DNA of 64,000 nt, from contig NZ_SUNI01000015.1 in the NCBI RefSeq assembly GCF_005048225.1, positions 1 through 64,000 on the forward strand, given 5' to 3'. The notes beneath the pieces were generated by a model. The model searched no databases. It was given only the letters and a program-made list of their open reading frames with translations, and was not told the origin of the DNA. Position numbers and translations under genes: made by a program. Below are positions 1 through 8,713 of this stretch, one piece after another. This DNA comes from Paracoccus gahaiensis (lineage in GTDB: Bacteria > Pseudomonadota > Alphaproteobacteria > Rhodobacterales > Rhodobacteraceae). Numbering within the stretch: the first letter of the stretch is position 1; every line of letters begins with the position of its first letter.

Positions 1-117
1 ACCATCACCGACAACCACAACGAAGGAGAAAGCTGACCAGAAAACAGCCTCGAAAAACGCCAACCCCACCGCCCAAAAACCGGCCAACGTGGTTGTCGCT
101 CAAGGACAAGATGGTTG
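1..117. other. Unidentified sequence joined to a truncated IS66 tnpC
   Basis: The IS66 transposase homology on the minus strand stops at about position 118-125, and the sequence to the left continues without recognisable similarity to TnpC. It is purine-rich on the plus strand and encodes nothing I recognise. It is probably the end of another mobile element or the flank of a deletion that removed the 3' part of tnpC. Confidence 0.3.
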
Positions 118-1113
118 ACGCGCTACAACCGCCCTTGCGCGAAGGTTTGGTCAGCCGGTTATAGCCTGTGTAACCATCGATTTGCAGAATGCCATCGAAG
201 CCTGTCAGGAAGGTCTCGGCATTCTCGCCTGCGCGGCCGGGGGCATAAAAGTAGACCACGCCGGGCGGGTCCTCGCCGCCCCACGGCCGGTCATCGCGCG
301 CCAGTGTCCAGAGATATCCGGTCTTTGTGGTCCCACGCCCCGGGTCCAGCACCGGGGCCGTTGTTTCGTCCATGAACAGCTTGCCCGACCGTTTGAGATG
401 CTCGGCCAGCCGGTCCACCACCGGCGTCAGATGGAACGCGGCCTTGCCCACCCAATCGGCCAGAACGGCGCGGTGCAGATCAAGGCCCGCCCGCGCCAGG
501 ATCTGGCTCTGTCTATACAACGGCAGATGGTCCGCATACTTGCTGACCAGCACATGGGCGAGCGTCGCCTCGGTTGGCAGCCCGCCCGTGATCAGGCGGG
601 AAGGTGCTGGTGCCTGAGTGACGCCGTCGGTGCAGGACCGGCAGGCATATTTCGGGCGGACGGTGACGATGACGCGCAGCTGGGCAGGCACGATGTCCAG
701 CCGCTTGGCTCGCGGTCTTCACCGATCTTGTGCATGATGCCGCAGCCGCAGGGGCAGATCAGGCTGGCGGGCTCGATGACCTCTTCGATACGCGGCAGTG
801 CAGCCGGTAGGTTGCCGATATTGCGCTTCGGCGCGGGCCTGGTCGCCCCCTTGTCCGTCCTGGTGGCCTGCGTTTCCCTCGAAGCCTCGACCTCGGCCAA
901 CGCAATGGACAGGTCCTCGAAAGCCAGCTGCCGCTCATCCTCGGTCAGCTTTTCCGACCGCTTGCCATGCAGGGCATGGTTCAGCTCGGCGATCAGATGC
1001 TCCTGGCGTCTGGTGATGTCCTTGAGAGCCGCCACCTCTTCCAACAACGCCTGAACCGCCGCACGCTGCGCGTTGGGAATGGCGGAAAGATCGAGAACAG
1101 AGGCTGCGAACAT
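118..1113 (-). pseudogene. tnpC: IS66 TnpC transposase, frameshifted and truncated
   Basis: The N-terminal part (592-1113) has the coiled-coil leader and Cys-rich zinc-binding stretch (CPCGCG) of IS66 TnpC. The reading frame then shifts at about 700-712, just after the residues GEDR. The remainder (about 118-691) continues in another frame with RPKYACRSC, the LYRQSQ stretch and the DDE-domain motif FMDETTAPVLDPGRG. A full TnpC is about 500 residues or more. Here homology ends after roughly 330, so most of the catalytic domain beyond the first acidic region is lost. Both a one-base frameshift and a truncation are visible, so the gene is dead. Confidence 0.85.
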
Positions 1114-1167
1114 GCTCTGATTTTATCAAGGATCTCCGGCAAAAACATGGAAAATCAGGCAACTGAT

Positions 1168-1521
1168 TCATTCTGCCGCAGCAGGGGGGCGGGTTTCCAG
1201 AGCTTTGACCTTGCGCCAGTCGAGCCCGGCAAACAGCGCCTCAAACTGGGCATGGTTCAGCGCCATGATCCCGTCCTTGATGGCCGGCCAGGTAAAGGTT
1301 GTATCCTCCAGCCGCTTGTAAGCCATTACCAGACCGGTGCCGTCCCAATACAAAAGCTTCAGCCTGTCCGCCCGGCGCGAGCGGAACACGAACACCGTGC
1401 CGGTGAACGGATCCTTGCGCAGCACCGACGACACCAGTGCAGCCAGGCCATCATGCCCCTTGCGGAAATCGACGGGTTTGGTCGCAACCATGATCCTCAC
1501 GCGGTTGGAGGGGAAGATCAT
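1168..1521 (-). CDS. tnpB: IS66 accessory protein TnpB
   Basis: This 117-residue protein is the IS66 Orf2/TnpB accessory factor needed for transposition in this family; its biochemical role is not well defined. Diagnostic stretches are the N-terminal KPVDFRKGHDGL, the VFVFRSRRADRLKLL core and YWDGTGLVMAYKRLE. Length and ends match the family, so the gene looks intact. Its ATG overlaps the tnpA stop (ATGA at 1518-1521), indicating translational coupling. It is followed after about 50 bp by the broken tnpC. Confidence 0.92.
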   Translation of the reverse strand: MIFPSNRVRIMVATKPVDFRKGHDGLAALVSSVLRKDPFTGTVFVFRSRRADRLKLLYWDGTGLVMAYKRLEDTTFTWPAIKDGIMALNHAQFEALFAGLDWRKVKALETRPPAAAE

Positions 1522-1907
1522 GGGGTAGCCGCCAGGGCGCGCACGACCATGGCAATCCGCTCCGCCGAGGCCCCGGCTTCCAGACGGATCACCACCGCGC
1601 CCGCGACGATCTCCGGCCGGGCCACGGCACCGACATCGGCCCGCGGCGCATCTTCAGCGGGGCCGAGCAACAGCGCCGCAAACTCCACCGGATCTTCAGG
1701 AGCAGGCAGCACCAGTCGCCCTTTCCGCGCCAGCGTCCGCCAAGAAGAGACATGGTTCGCCGGCACCCCGTGCCGCCGCGCAACGGTATTCACGGTCACG
1801 CCCGGCATCAGCGTCTCCGCCACAATCCGCGCCTTTACCTCATCCGGCCACTTCCGGTTCCGACGGCCGCGGCCGCCAGCCGGGAGAAGCTCCAATGCAG
1901 ACTCCAT
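1518..1907 (-). CDS. tnpA: IS66 protein TnpA (HTH, Orf1)
   Basis: This is the 129-residue Orf1/TnpA of IS66 elements, a small HTH protein of the transposase-8-like type. RRNRKWPDEVKARIVAETL followed by NTVARRHGVPANHVSSWR forms a recognisable helix-turn-helix. The C-terminal half is variable, as usual. It is the first gene inside the surviving element end at 1991 and appears intact, with an ATGA overlap into tnpB. Confidence 0.9.
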   Translation of the reverse strand: MESALELLPAGGRGRRNRKWPDEVKARIVAETLMPGVTVNTVARRHGVPANHVSSWRTLARKGRLVLPAPEDPVEFAALLLGPAEDAPRADVGAVARPEIVAGAVVIRLEAGASAERIAMVVRALAATP

Positions 1908-1971
1908 GGAGAAACTCCGTCACAACAATCATCACGGTCCAATGAACCGATCAGAATGCCGCGCGGAAGGT

Positions 1972-1991
1972 GGGGGGCAGAGAACGCTTAC
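1972..1991 (-). repeat. Terminal inverted repeat (left end) of the IS66 element
   Basis: Read on the minus strand from 1991 inward, the sequence starts GTAAGCGTTCTCTGCC, which fits the IS66-family tip. The partner repeat is missing, so no target-site duplication can be identified. Confidence 0.65.
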
Positions 1992-2188
1992 GGTCATACC
2001 GGAAAGAAGCAGAGAATAAGCGCGGTTGATCAGCCCTTGTTCAGACTTCCGCGCCACAGGTCACAGGGAAAGGCGACCCTGCGTCCAGTTGGTAGGTCTG
2101 ATCGCCAGCGGTCAGGTCTCAGTAGCTTTTTCTCATGCAAATGCAGGTGCTGCGTAAAGAGCCAGGATGCTTGCCGTAATCAAGGTCT

Positions 2189-2872
2189 TCATTCCGCATA
2201 ATCCTGGATCATGGCGTCCAGACTTGAAAACCACGCAGGCTCGATCTGCCCAAGCAGCAATGCCGATTTGGGCGCTTTGTTTCCATTCCTGACCGTTGCC
2301 GCAATCGCCCGGATAACCTGAGGCTCAACCTTCATCGTGATCCGGTGGCTCCATTCTGCAGGGCCGCTCACCTCTGTTGATTGGGGAACATAGCGCGGCT
2401 CTATCGTGATCGTGGGCATGTTGGCGTAGGCAGCTTTCAGCACCGTTGCGCGGGGGGTGCCTTCGGCCTCAAGTCTCTCCAGCGCATCGGCATGGCGCTC
2501 CAACACCCTCAGGCGGAGGGTATGCGGCGCACCTGGCTTTGATCCGGCACGCCGTGGAATGACGAGATGTGCGAGACGATGGGGTGACGGATTGGTCTTT
2601 GCCTTGGGTGATGGGCCTGTCTCGCGGTCGCCGCTGTAAGACGCTTGTTCGACTTCCTTCTGAGTCACATCAGGCTCCGCATGGGCATGTCCCATGTCAC
2701 CGTTGCGATTGGTGCTTTCCAAGGCAGGCGGCGCAACCGCTGGCTGCGCCTTGAAGCTCTTGATCGCATCGTCGCTGATCGTTTCCAGCTCGGGCCGTTG
2801 TGACCCCGCAGTAACGGCTTTTCCAAACCCGGTCGCATCGGGGCGAAGGGTCTTTATTCTTTCACGCGCCAT
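2189..2872 (-). CDS. VirC2-like conjugation accessory protein
   Basis: This 227-residue protein has a low-complexity N-terminal half, rich in Pro, Ser and charged residues. It is followed by a basic C-terminal domain (about 90-227) containing HTLRLRVLERHADALERLEAEG and then SHRITMKVEPQVIRAI. That layout resembles VirC2, whose C-terminal part is a double ribbon-helix-helix DNA-binding fold. Its start overlaps the end of the upstream ParA/VirC1-like gene (2862-2872), as virC1-virC2 do on Ti plasmids. VirC2 binds next to the transfer origin and boosts relaxosome assembly. I infer that role from synteny and the RHH-like region. A simple ParB-type or unrelated RHH partner of the ATPase remains possible. 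Confidence 0.5.
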   Translation of the reverse strand: MARERIKTLRPDATGFGKAVTAGSQRPELETISDDAIKSFKAQPAVAPPALESTNRNGDMGHAHAEPDVTQKEVEQASYSGDRETGPSPKAKTNPSPHRLAHLVIPRRAGSKPGAPHTLRLRVLERHADALERLEAEGTPRATVLKAAYANMPTITIEPRYVPQSTEVSGPAEWSHRITMKVEPQVIRAIAATVRNGNKAPKSALLLGQIEPAWFSSLDAMIQDYAE

Positions 2873-3626
2873 GGGACGGCTCCATTTTTGTCCCCTCGAT
2901 GATGTTGTTCATCAGATCGATGGCATGGGCCAGGGCGCTTTCATAGTGAAGTGCTTGCCCCTTGTCGCTCCACTGCCCGTTGCGGCACCTGTTCATGATG
3001 CCGCCAAGCAAACCTTGCTCATCCATTTCCCGATACTGCGGTCGCTCCGGGACCATCGTGGACAAGGGATTGAACTCGGCAACAATCTCATAATGGCGGT
3101 CGAAATCGCGGGTGGTGATGTCTTTCGGCTTCGGCAGGTCGCTTTTGTGGCGGACCATGACCGGCGGGACGCGGGTGAGGACAACCTGCAAGGGGGGGAT
3201 CTGATCTGCGGAGACGACGCGCTTCTTGAGGTCATCGTGCCAGGCAATCGTTTCGCGAGTGCGGTCGCGATCAGGGTTGGCATTGGTGCAGGGCACGACG
3301 ATCCGATCCACGACACCGGCCAGGTCATCCGCCCATTCGGCACCCTCTCCCTTGGTGTCGATAATGATGAAATCGACCGTGTCATCATTCTTCGCGACGA
3401 TCTCATAGAGATCCTCTGCAACAGTCGTGGCGCGAACCATGATCTTTTCATCGTAATGGCCGTTGCTCTCAGCCCTGGTCCACCATTTGAGAATATCCTC
3501 GGCGGGATCGAGATCGATCACCAGACACTTCTTTTTGGAGTGCGCTATGGCTGATGCCAATAGCTTCGTGAGTGTCGACTTTCCGGCTCCGCCCTTGCGG
3601 TTCATCAATCCTATGACGATCGCCAT
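2862..3626 (-). CDS. ParA/VirC1-like P-loop ATPase
   Basis: A 254-residue MinD/ParA-superfamily ATPase with an N-terminal deviant Walker A motif (NRKGGAGKSTLTK, residues 9-21), the Walker A' stretch CLVIDLDPAED and a Walker B-like FIIIDTKGEGAEW near residue 90. Such proteins polymerise or dimerise on DNA. In conjugative systems VirC1 of this family recruits the relaxosome to the pole and the VirB/D4 channel. A VirC1 role is favoured over plasmid partition because the gene sits beside the relaxase region, overlaps a VirC2-like gene and no parB or rep gene is present. The start at 3626 is an ATG next to a repeat-rich non-coding region that could hold its binding sites. Confidence 0.7.
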   Translation of the reverse strand: MAIVIGLMNRKGGAGKSTLTKLLASAIAHSKKKCLVIDLDPAEDILKWWTRAESNGHYDEKIMVRATTVAEDLYEIVAKNDDTVDFIIIDTKGEGAEWADDLAGVVDRIVVPCTNANPDRDRTRETIAWHDDLKKRVVSADQIPPLQVVLTRVPPVMVRHKSDLPKPKDITTRDFDRHYEIVAEFNPLSTMVPERPQYREMDEQGLLGGIMNRCRNGQWSDKGQALHYESALAHAIDLMNNIIEGTKMEPSHGA

Positions 3627-4158
3627 GATGTGCTCTGTCCCTGTTCATGTCCGCGGCGAGACAATCATGCGCACGCTGCGTCCATCGTCCTGATTTCCGT
3701 TCTTCATTTTGACATGGCAGCAGTTTGTCAAGACGCACGGGTTCGTTCAGCCATTTAATCATGCATGTTGTCAATCTATTCGTCAGTCATTTCGTCATGC
3801 TGTCAGTCATCGTAAACGTCATGCGTTATGTCATTCTTTAAGCCGCCGTAACGCCATCCGATTATCGTGTTGCTTGGGCTCTGCGACCGCCTGTCCGCTG
3901 GCCAGAGGCGAGATGACGGAGCCCGAAGAGTTGATGGGCGGTCCTGAGTGCTTCAGCGCCCGCTATTTCGGCCGAGGAGCGGCCACGTAGGCCTTTCTCT
4001 TTCACCTACCCGCCTAGAGTCGCGACCTGCCCCCCTGAGGGCCCTCTGCGCGCCTCTGCCGCAGCTCTTCGGCCGCATGCGGCGCTGCGACCTCAGTTCG
4101 AGCGAAATTGAATTCATCTATCGGCTCCGCCCAGGCTTCCTTGACAGTCCCCCGGTCA
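3627..4158. other. Non-coding region with putative origin of transfer
   Basis: About 530 bp separate the divergently oriented VirC1-like and MobC/relaxase genes and contain no convincing reading frame. The stretch 3720-3840 is AT-richer than its surroundings and carries short direct repeats; 4112-4174 holds a perfect 16-bp inverted repeat. In mobilisable alphaproteobacterial plasmids oriT normally lies just upstream of the relaxase operon, which is this position. The nick site cannot be fixed from sequence alone. Confidence 0.5.
3782..3824. repeat. Interleaved direct repeats GTCAGTCAT and CGTCATGC
   Basis: GTCAGTCAT occurs at 3782-3790 and 3802-3810 (20-bp period), and CGTCATGC occurs at 3793-3800 and 3817-3824. 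A further GTCATTC follows at 3830-3836. The regular, interleaved spacing upstream of a ParA/VirC1-like gene suggests protein-binding iterons of the kind found at parS, overdrive or oriT sites. Confidence 0.5.
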
Positions 4159-4174
4159 GAGCCGATAGATGAAT
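4112..4174. repeat. Perfect 16-bp inverted repeat at the putative oriT/operator
   Basis: ATTCATCTATCGGCTC at 4112-4127 is repeated exactly in inverse orientation at 4159-4174, with 31 bp between the arms. The right arm overlaps a candidate -10 element. This is the largest perfect inverted repeat in the mobilisation region. It could be the relaxase recognition arm of oriT or an operator by which the HTH-MobC protein represses its own operon. Confidence 0.7.
4141..4169 (+). promoter_or_regulatory. Candidate promoter of the mobC-relaxase-virD4 operon
   Basis: TTGACA at 4141-4146 is followed after 17 bp by GATAGA at 4164-4169. The -35 is perfect and the -10 is weak. The -10 lies inside the right arm of the 16-bp inverted repeat, so protein bound there would block transcription of the operon that starts at about 4214. 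Confidence 0.5.
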
Positions 4175-4213
4175 GAAGATGTGGCAGGAAATGTTATTGT
4201 AATTTTTTACACT

Positions 4214-4798
4214 ATGGTCATGGTCGGAAGAACGAAGAAAATCACGCCTGGCGACGAGAAGAAGATCGTCGCGTCCGTACGGTCGGGCGTCCCCGTGGCC
4301 GTCCTGGCAAAGACCTATGGCGTCACGCGGCCCACCATCTATCGGGCCATCCGCAGCTTCCACGACAAGGCGCAGGAGGTTCATCTCGAGACTGCGGCCG
4401 TCTCGTTCACCGTCGATCGGAGCACCCTTCTGGCGTTCGATGCCTTCACCGAACGGCTTGGCTTGAAGAGCAGGGCCAATGCGTTGCGTCGCGTGTGTCG
4501 GGTTCCCGCCGGCTTTCTGTCGCCCGATCCGGACCTTGCCGACGCTCTGCGGGACGTTGCCCTCGAGCTATCCGCCATCGGGCGGAACGTGAACCAGCTG
4601 GTGGCCACCAAGAACTATGAGGTTCGCAGGGGCGCGAGGCTTAAACTGACCCGTCCGCAGCAGCAGTTGCTGAGTGATCTGCTGGTCCATATCGACGGGG
4701 TATCGGCGCAGGTGCGCCAGTTGGAGGCCAAGCGCGCCTCGGAAACCTTCCAGCGCTTTGTGGATGGCATGACGGGGGTGGTTGATGGGCCGGAGTGA
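4214..4798 (+). CDS. Mobilisation protein, HTH plus MobC-like
   Basis: About 194 residues. The N-terminal 45 form a resolvase/Hin-type helix-turn-helix (VAVLAKTYGVTRPTIYRAI). Residues 60-110 resemble a ribbon-helix-helix, and ELSAIGRNVNQLVATKN is the hallmark of bacterial MobC mobilisation proteins, which help relaxase open oriT. A more upstream ATG at 4169 is possible, but it lies inside the inverted repeat and -10 element; ATG 4214 or 4220 fits better, although neither has a clear ribosome binding site. The gene overlaps the relaxase start, so it should be translated together with it. Fusion of an extra HTH to MobC suggests it also acts as a repressor of this operon. Confidence 0.75.
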   Translation: MVMVGRTKKITPGDEKKIVASVRSGVPVAVLAKTYGVTRPTIYRAIRSFHDKAQEVHLETAAVSFTVDRSTLLAFDAFTERLGLKSRANALRRVCRVPAGFLSPDPDLADALRDVALELSAIGRNVNQLVATKNYEVRRGARLKLTRPQQQLLSDLLVHIDGVSAQVRQLEAKRASETFQRFVDGMTGVVDGPE

Positions 4799-6647
4799 TG
4801 CTGTTGCCGGTGTTTCCACCAGGCTCTTCGAGGAGGGTTGGGAGAAGATCGGCGGGGGGCGTCCGTTCGCTGACGCCCGGCATATGGCCCGCGCGGCACA
4901 GGGAGCGTCCCCTGCGGTCTTCAAGATGATCCGTACCGGTGGCTGTGCATCAAAGGGTCAGCTGACGGCGCAGTTCAGCTACCTGTTCAGCAAGAGCGTG
5001 GATGTTCATGATTCACGTGGACTTCTGGACGGCGAGAAGCGTCTGACGCCCGAGCAGATCGAGCGTGCCGTGTCGCGCTGGACGGAGGAGTGGCGCGGCC
5101 AGATGAATGCGGCGCGGACAAGCCACATGATCATGTCGTTTCCGCGCGGGGCCAAGTCCAATCATGTCAGCCTGATTGCCGGGGAAATCTGCAAGGAAAA
5201 GCTGGGCGGGCGGTTTGATTACATGATCGCCGTGCACACGGACAGCCCGAACAAGAACCCGCACGCCCATGTCATCGTCAATCGGCGGGGAAGGGAACCG
5301 GGGGATTATTTTACCCTCCGTCAGGGCACGGAATACACCTACCAGGCCTTCAAGGAGGCGATGGTGGATCATGCTGCCCGGTATGGCATCCAGCTGGAGG
5401 CCACATCGCGTTTGCAGCGGGGGCATCTTCATTATCCCCCCACTGACGGCGAATGGCGTCGGGCACAGGAACAGGCCGCCGAGACCGGCACCGCCTTCGA
5501 GGCCCCTTCGGGCAAGCCGCGTACCGGCGATGCGCTCCACCGGGCTGCCGAGGAAATCCGCGACTGGTCGCTGCGCTATCGCGACTTGGCGAGCTACGCC
5601 TCGCTGGCAAATCTGCAAGATCTGGCGACCGCATTTGAAAAAGCATCCGCCGTCCTCGCCGAGGGCGGCGCCATTATCTCGATAGGAGACCCCTACATGT
5701 CTGTAGAGGAAGATTTTGACAAAGCCGCAGCGAATTTGAGGCGCGCAGTCGATGAGGCTGAAGTGCGGATTTCCGACGCCGCGCCGAACCAGCGTCCTGC
5801 CATGGAGCGCAAGCTGTCCGAGGCGCTATCCTCGGTCGCGCATCTGCAACCGCTTGGCGCCCGGTCGCGCGACCTGAGCGAAGCGGCCAGCGAAGAAGGC
5901 ATTTATTCCGCCCAGAACGTCCAGGAAGTGAACACCCGTTTTGCGCTGGAGGGTCGCGACAAGCTGAGTGCCGCACTGGACGGCACCGGCATCGATCCGA
6001 TCGAGGTCGAGGCCCGGATGCGGGTGGCGGCCAATTCCGCGGCGCTGGAAGCCCGGTGGGTTCAGCAGGATCTGCAGAGCGTGGCCGATCTGCGCGGCCT
6101 CGATCTGCGCGATGACGCCCAGCTGCAGCAGGCCATCGCGGTGGTCGATACCGCCTATGACCGGGTGGCCGCGGACTACGGTGTCGATGACGCCATCTAT
6201 CAGCGTGCGAGCGGTCAACGCAGCGCGGCGCTGGAGACCTCCGAGCGGGGGCATGAGACCGCCGCGCAGATCGAACGGGCACGTGAGGCCGACGCTCAGG
6301 AGAGGGCGCCCGTCACGTCCATCGGGTCGCGCGACGCTGCCATCACCGACCATGCTGACTTGGCACGATATGCCAATCCTGTCGGAGCCGAGGACGAACG
6401 TCGCCTGCGCGAGGCTGTCGAGCGGTCGCTGACGCGCGAGGAACTTGTGGCTCTGAAGAATGGCGACGCGGCGGTTCTGCGCGGCGTCGGCGATCGGGAG
6501 GATCAGCTGACCCTGGCTCGCGATTACCTGCGCGCCAGCAACGATCCGACTGCGCTCGAGGGCATCGACCGGGTGAACGACGAACTCAACGCTGAGCGGG
6601 ATCGCCTGCGTCAGGAACGCGGTCATGAGGGAGGCGGGCATGAATAG
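4785..6647 (+). CDS. VirD2-type relaxase (MOBP-like)
   Basis: A 620-residue protein whose first 230 residues form a relaxase/mobilisation nuclease domain. Visible motifs are SHMIMSFPRG and the metal-binding triad region HTDSPNKNPHAHVIVNRRG, with the His residues of motif III. An N-terminal Tyr-containing segment (LTAQFSYLFSKS) may supply the catalytic Tyr that nicks oriT and stays bound to the strand. The C-terminal 390 residues are helical, charged and repetitive, typical of the VirD4-docking part. ATG 4785 has a GGGGGTGG ribosome binding site and overlaps the mobC-like gene by 14 bp; its end overlaps virD4. The expected role is cleavage of oriT and piloting of DNA through the T4SS encoded at 9-21 kb. 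Confidence 0.88.
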   Translation: MGRSDAVAGVSTRLFEEGWEKIGGGRPFADARHMARAAQGASPAVFKMIRTGGCASKGQLTAQFSYLFSKSVDVHDSRGLLDGEKRLTPEQIERAVSRWTEEWRGQMNAARTSHMIMSFPRGAKSNHVSLIAGEICKEKLGGRFDYMIAVHTDSPNKNPHAHVIVNRRGREPGDYFTLRQGTEYTYQAFKEAMVDHAARYGIQLEATSRLQRGHLHYPPTDGEWRRAQEQAAETGTAFEAPSGKPRTGDALHRAAEEIRDWSLRYRDLASYASLANLQDLATAFEKASAVLAEGGAIISIGDPYMSVEEDFDKAAANLRRAVDEAEVRISDAAPNQRPAMERKLSEALSSVAHLQPLGARSRDLSEAASEEGIYSAQNVQEVNTRFALEGRDKLSAALDGTGIDPIEVEARMRVAANSAALEARWVQQDLQSVADLRGLDLRDDAQLQQAIAVVDTAYDRVAADYGVDDAIYQRASGQRSAALETSERGHETAAQIERAREADAQERAPVTSIGSRDAAITDHADLARYANPVGAEDERRLREAVERSLTREELVALKNGDAAVLRGVGDREDQLTLARDYLRASNDPTALEGIDRVNDELNAERDRLRQERGHEGGGHE

Positions 6648-8667
6648 GTTGCGCATCCTCGGGGGCGCGTTGCTCTTCGCCCTGATCGGCACCGGCTTTG
6701 CCTATGTCATCGCGACCGGGTTTCTCTCCTTCCGGTATGGGCTGAACGGGCAGTATCTGGATTGGACGCTAATTGCCCGCGAAAATCTCGCAATGCGCTA
6801 CAAGGACCCGCAGGCGTTTCAGATCATTGGATTAATCTGGGGCGGCTTCATTATCCTGTCGCTGCTGTTCTCGGCGAAGGTTCTGACGGAAAGCTTGACC
6901 ACGTTCGGGCGTGCTCATTGGCAAAGCCGGCGGGAGCTGAAAGCCAACACGTTTTTCCAAAAGCCCGGTCGGGGATTTGTGGTTGGAAAGCTCGGCGCGC
7001 CGAAAGGCAGGGGAAAATTTCTCTGCTCCGCCTCCTTTCCTCACTGTCTTCTGGTGGCCCCCACAGGCGCGGGTAAGGGTATCAGCTTCGTGATCCCCAA
7101 CCTGTTGCTGTTCCAGGGCAGCGCCGTGGTCCTGGACGTGAAGGGTGAGAATTTCGAACTGACCAGCCGACATCGGCGGTCCATGGGCGACAGGATCTGG
7201 CGCTTTGCGCCCCTTGATTGGGACAAGCCGAGCCATCGGTATAATCCCCTCGACCGGATCAATGCCCTTCCCAATCCCGATCAGCGACAGATGGAAATTC
7301 GCCTGCTGGCCGAGCTGTTCCTGCAGACCGAGGACGACAGTGCCAAGGGCTTGCTGGACGGTGGTATCGACCTGTTCGTGGCCTGCGGTATCTTTGCGAT
7401 GGAGCGGGGCACGCCGACCCTGGGCGAGATCTACCGTCTGGCGTCCGCCGGGGGCGACAAGCAGAAGCAGTATCTGTCCTATGCAGACAAGGTGCAAAGC
7501 CCTGCCGCACGTTTGATGTTCGAACGGCTCGCATCCACCAATGACAAGACGTTGACGTCCTACCTGTCGCTGTTGATGACCTCGGGTCTCAGCCTGTGGT
7601 CGAACCCGGCAATCGACCGGGCGACCGAGACGAGCGATTTCAGTTTCCACGATTTCCGCCGCACACCGCAGACTGCATATTTCGTGGCACCGCCGCACGA
7701 CAAGATCAGGGCGGTGGCACCTCTGGTCCGGCTGTTCTTCTCTGACCTGCTTTCCAGCCTGCACAGCCATCTGCCCGGCGCGGAAGAGCCGTGGCCGGTG
7801 ATGATCATGCTGGACGAGTTCGACATGCTCGGCCGCATGCCGAGCGTGACCGACAGCATCAAGACGTTGCGCGCCTATGGCGGACACCTGGCAATCGTGA
7901 CCCAGACCATTCCGGCGCTGGACAAGATCTACGGGGAAGATACCCGGTTGTCGCTGCAAGGCGGGGCAGGTGTGAAGATCTATCTGGCGCCGTCCGAGCA
8001 GCGCACGAAATCGGAGTTGTCTGCTGCGGTCGGCAAGACCACGCACCGGGTGACCTCCAAGTCAAAGACCATCGGAAAGGGTCCCTTCGCAGGGGTCAAC
8101 ATCTCTGAGCGAAGCGAAGACCGTGATCTGCTGACAGAAGACGAAGCTGGCCGGCTGCATGAAGACACGGTGATCATTCTCGCCAACGGTCAGCACCCGA
8201 TCAAGGCGCGCCGGATCAAGTATTTTGACGACAGGGTGCTGAAACCCATTTTCCTGTCGCAGAAAGGCCAGCTGCCGGCGCCGGATCCGAAGGACGCGGA
8301 AATCCGTGACCTGCACGGTAACATGGTTCGCGCGACCGCGCGGATTGATGACCTGTCGGAGCGTGTGCAATCATTGTCTCAACAGCGCAGCCGTATCCGG
8401 CCAGTCCTGCCCGAGGGCTTGCTTGGTCACGGGTCGCAAAAACCTGATGAGGTAAAGCAATCCGAAGGTGCATTGGTTGCCGCAAAGGAAACCCGCAAAG
8501 AGCCGCCGACCCTCAAGCGAATGCGGAAGGTGAATATGTCGATCCGACAAGAGGACATGATTGGGAGCGGCGATGACAATGTCCGGGCACTCAGCCGAGC
8601 GACGGGCGAAGTCGACCAGATCACTGCCCAGAATGATAATGGCAGAACAATGGTCGCTGCCGAATAG
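6640..8667 (+). CDS. virD4: Type IV coupling protein VirD4/TraG
   Basis: A 675-residue inner-membrane ATPase that connects the relaxosome to the VirB channel. Two N-terminal membrane segments (about residues 5-28 and 62-82) precede the ATPase domain with Walker A VAPTGAGKGISFVIPN and Walker B MIMLDEFDMLGRM. The C-terminal tail is hydrophilic. ATG 6640 is chosen because GGGAGG lies just upstream and it overlaps the relaxase stop in ATGAATAG. It ends the operon and is followed by a strong terminator. Confidence 0.93.
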   Translation: MNRLRILGGALLFALIGTGFAYVIATGFLSFRYGLNGQYLDWTLIARENLAMRYKDPQAFQIIGLIWGGFIILSLLFSAKVLTESLTTFGRAHWQSRRELKANTFFQKPGRGFVVGKLGAPKGRGKFLCSASFPHCLLVAPTGAGKGISFVIPNLLLFQGSAVVLDVKGENFELTSRHRRSMGDRIWRFAPLDWDKPSHRYNPLDRINALPNPDQRQMEIRLLAELFLQTEDDSAKGLLDGGIDLFVACGIFAMERGTPTLGEIYRLASAGGDKQKQYLSYADKVQSPAARLMFERLASTNDKTLTSYLSLLMTSGLSLWSNPAIDRATETSDFSFHDFRRTPQTAYFVAPPHDKIRAVAPLVRLFFSDLLSSLHSHLPGAEEPWPVMIMLDEFDMLGRMPSVTDSIKTLRAYGGHLAIVTQTIPALDKIYGEDTRLSLQGGAGVKIYLAPSEQRTKSELSAAVGKTTHRVTSKSKTIGKGPFAGVNISERSEDRDLLTEDEAGRLHEDTVIILANGQHPIKARRIKYFDDRVLKPIFLSQKGQLPAPDPKDAEIRDLHGNMVRATARIDDLSERVQSLSQQRSRIRPVLPEGLLGHGSQKPDEVKQSEGALVAAKETRKEPPTLKRMRKVNMSIRQEDMIGSGDDNVRALSRATGEVDQITAQNDNGRTMVAAE

Positions 8668-8672
8668 CGAAA

Positions 8673-8700
8673 CGGGCGGCCGATGGCCGCCCGTCTTTTT
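8673..8700 (+). terminator. Rho-independent terminator after virD4
   Basis: CGGGCGGCC (8673-8681), a GAT loop and GGCCGCCCG (8685-8693) form a perfect 9-bp stem followed by TCTTTTT. It separates the mobC-relaxase-virD4 operon from the convergent H-NS-like gene. Confidence 0.9.
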
Positions 8701-8713
8701 AGACTTGGGATGA

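Larger units (their letters stand above)
118..1991 (-). mobile_element. IS66-family element, 3'-truncated remnant
   Basis: The element carries tnpA, tnpB and a broken tnpC in the order typical of IS66. Its outer end is at 1991, where the minus strand begins GTAAGCGTTC, matching the GTAAGCG tip of IS66-family inverted repeats. The other terminal repeat is absent because the element is cut off near 118. With tnpC frameshifted and truncated, and one end missing, it should be unable to transpose by itself. Confidence 0.85.

Noticed and set aside
3720-3840. Possible CRISPR array or plasmid replication iterons
   Set aside because: Repeats are only 8-9 bp with irregular spacers and no Cas or Rep gene is adjacent; transfer- or partition-protein sites fit better.
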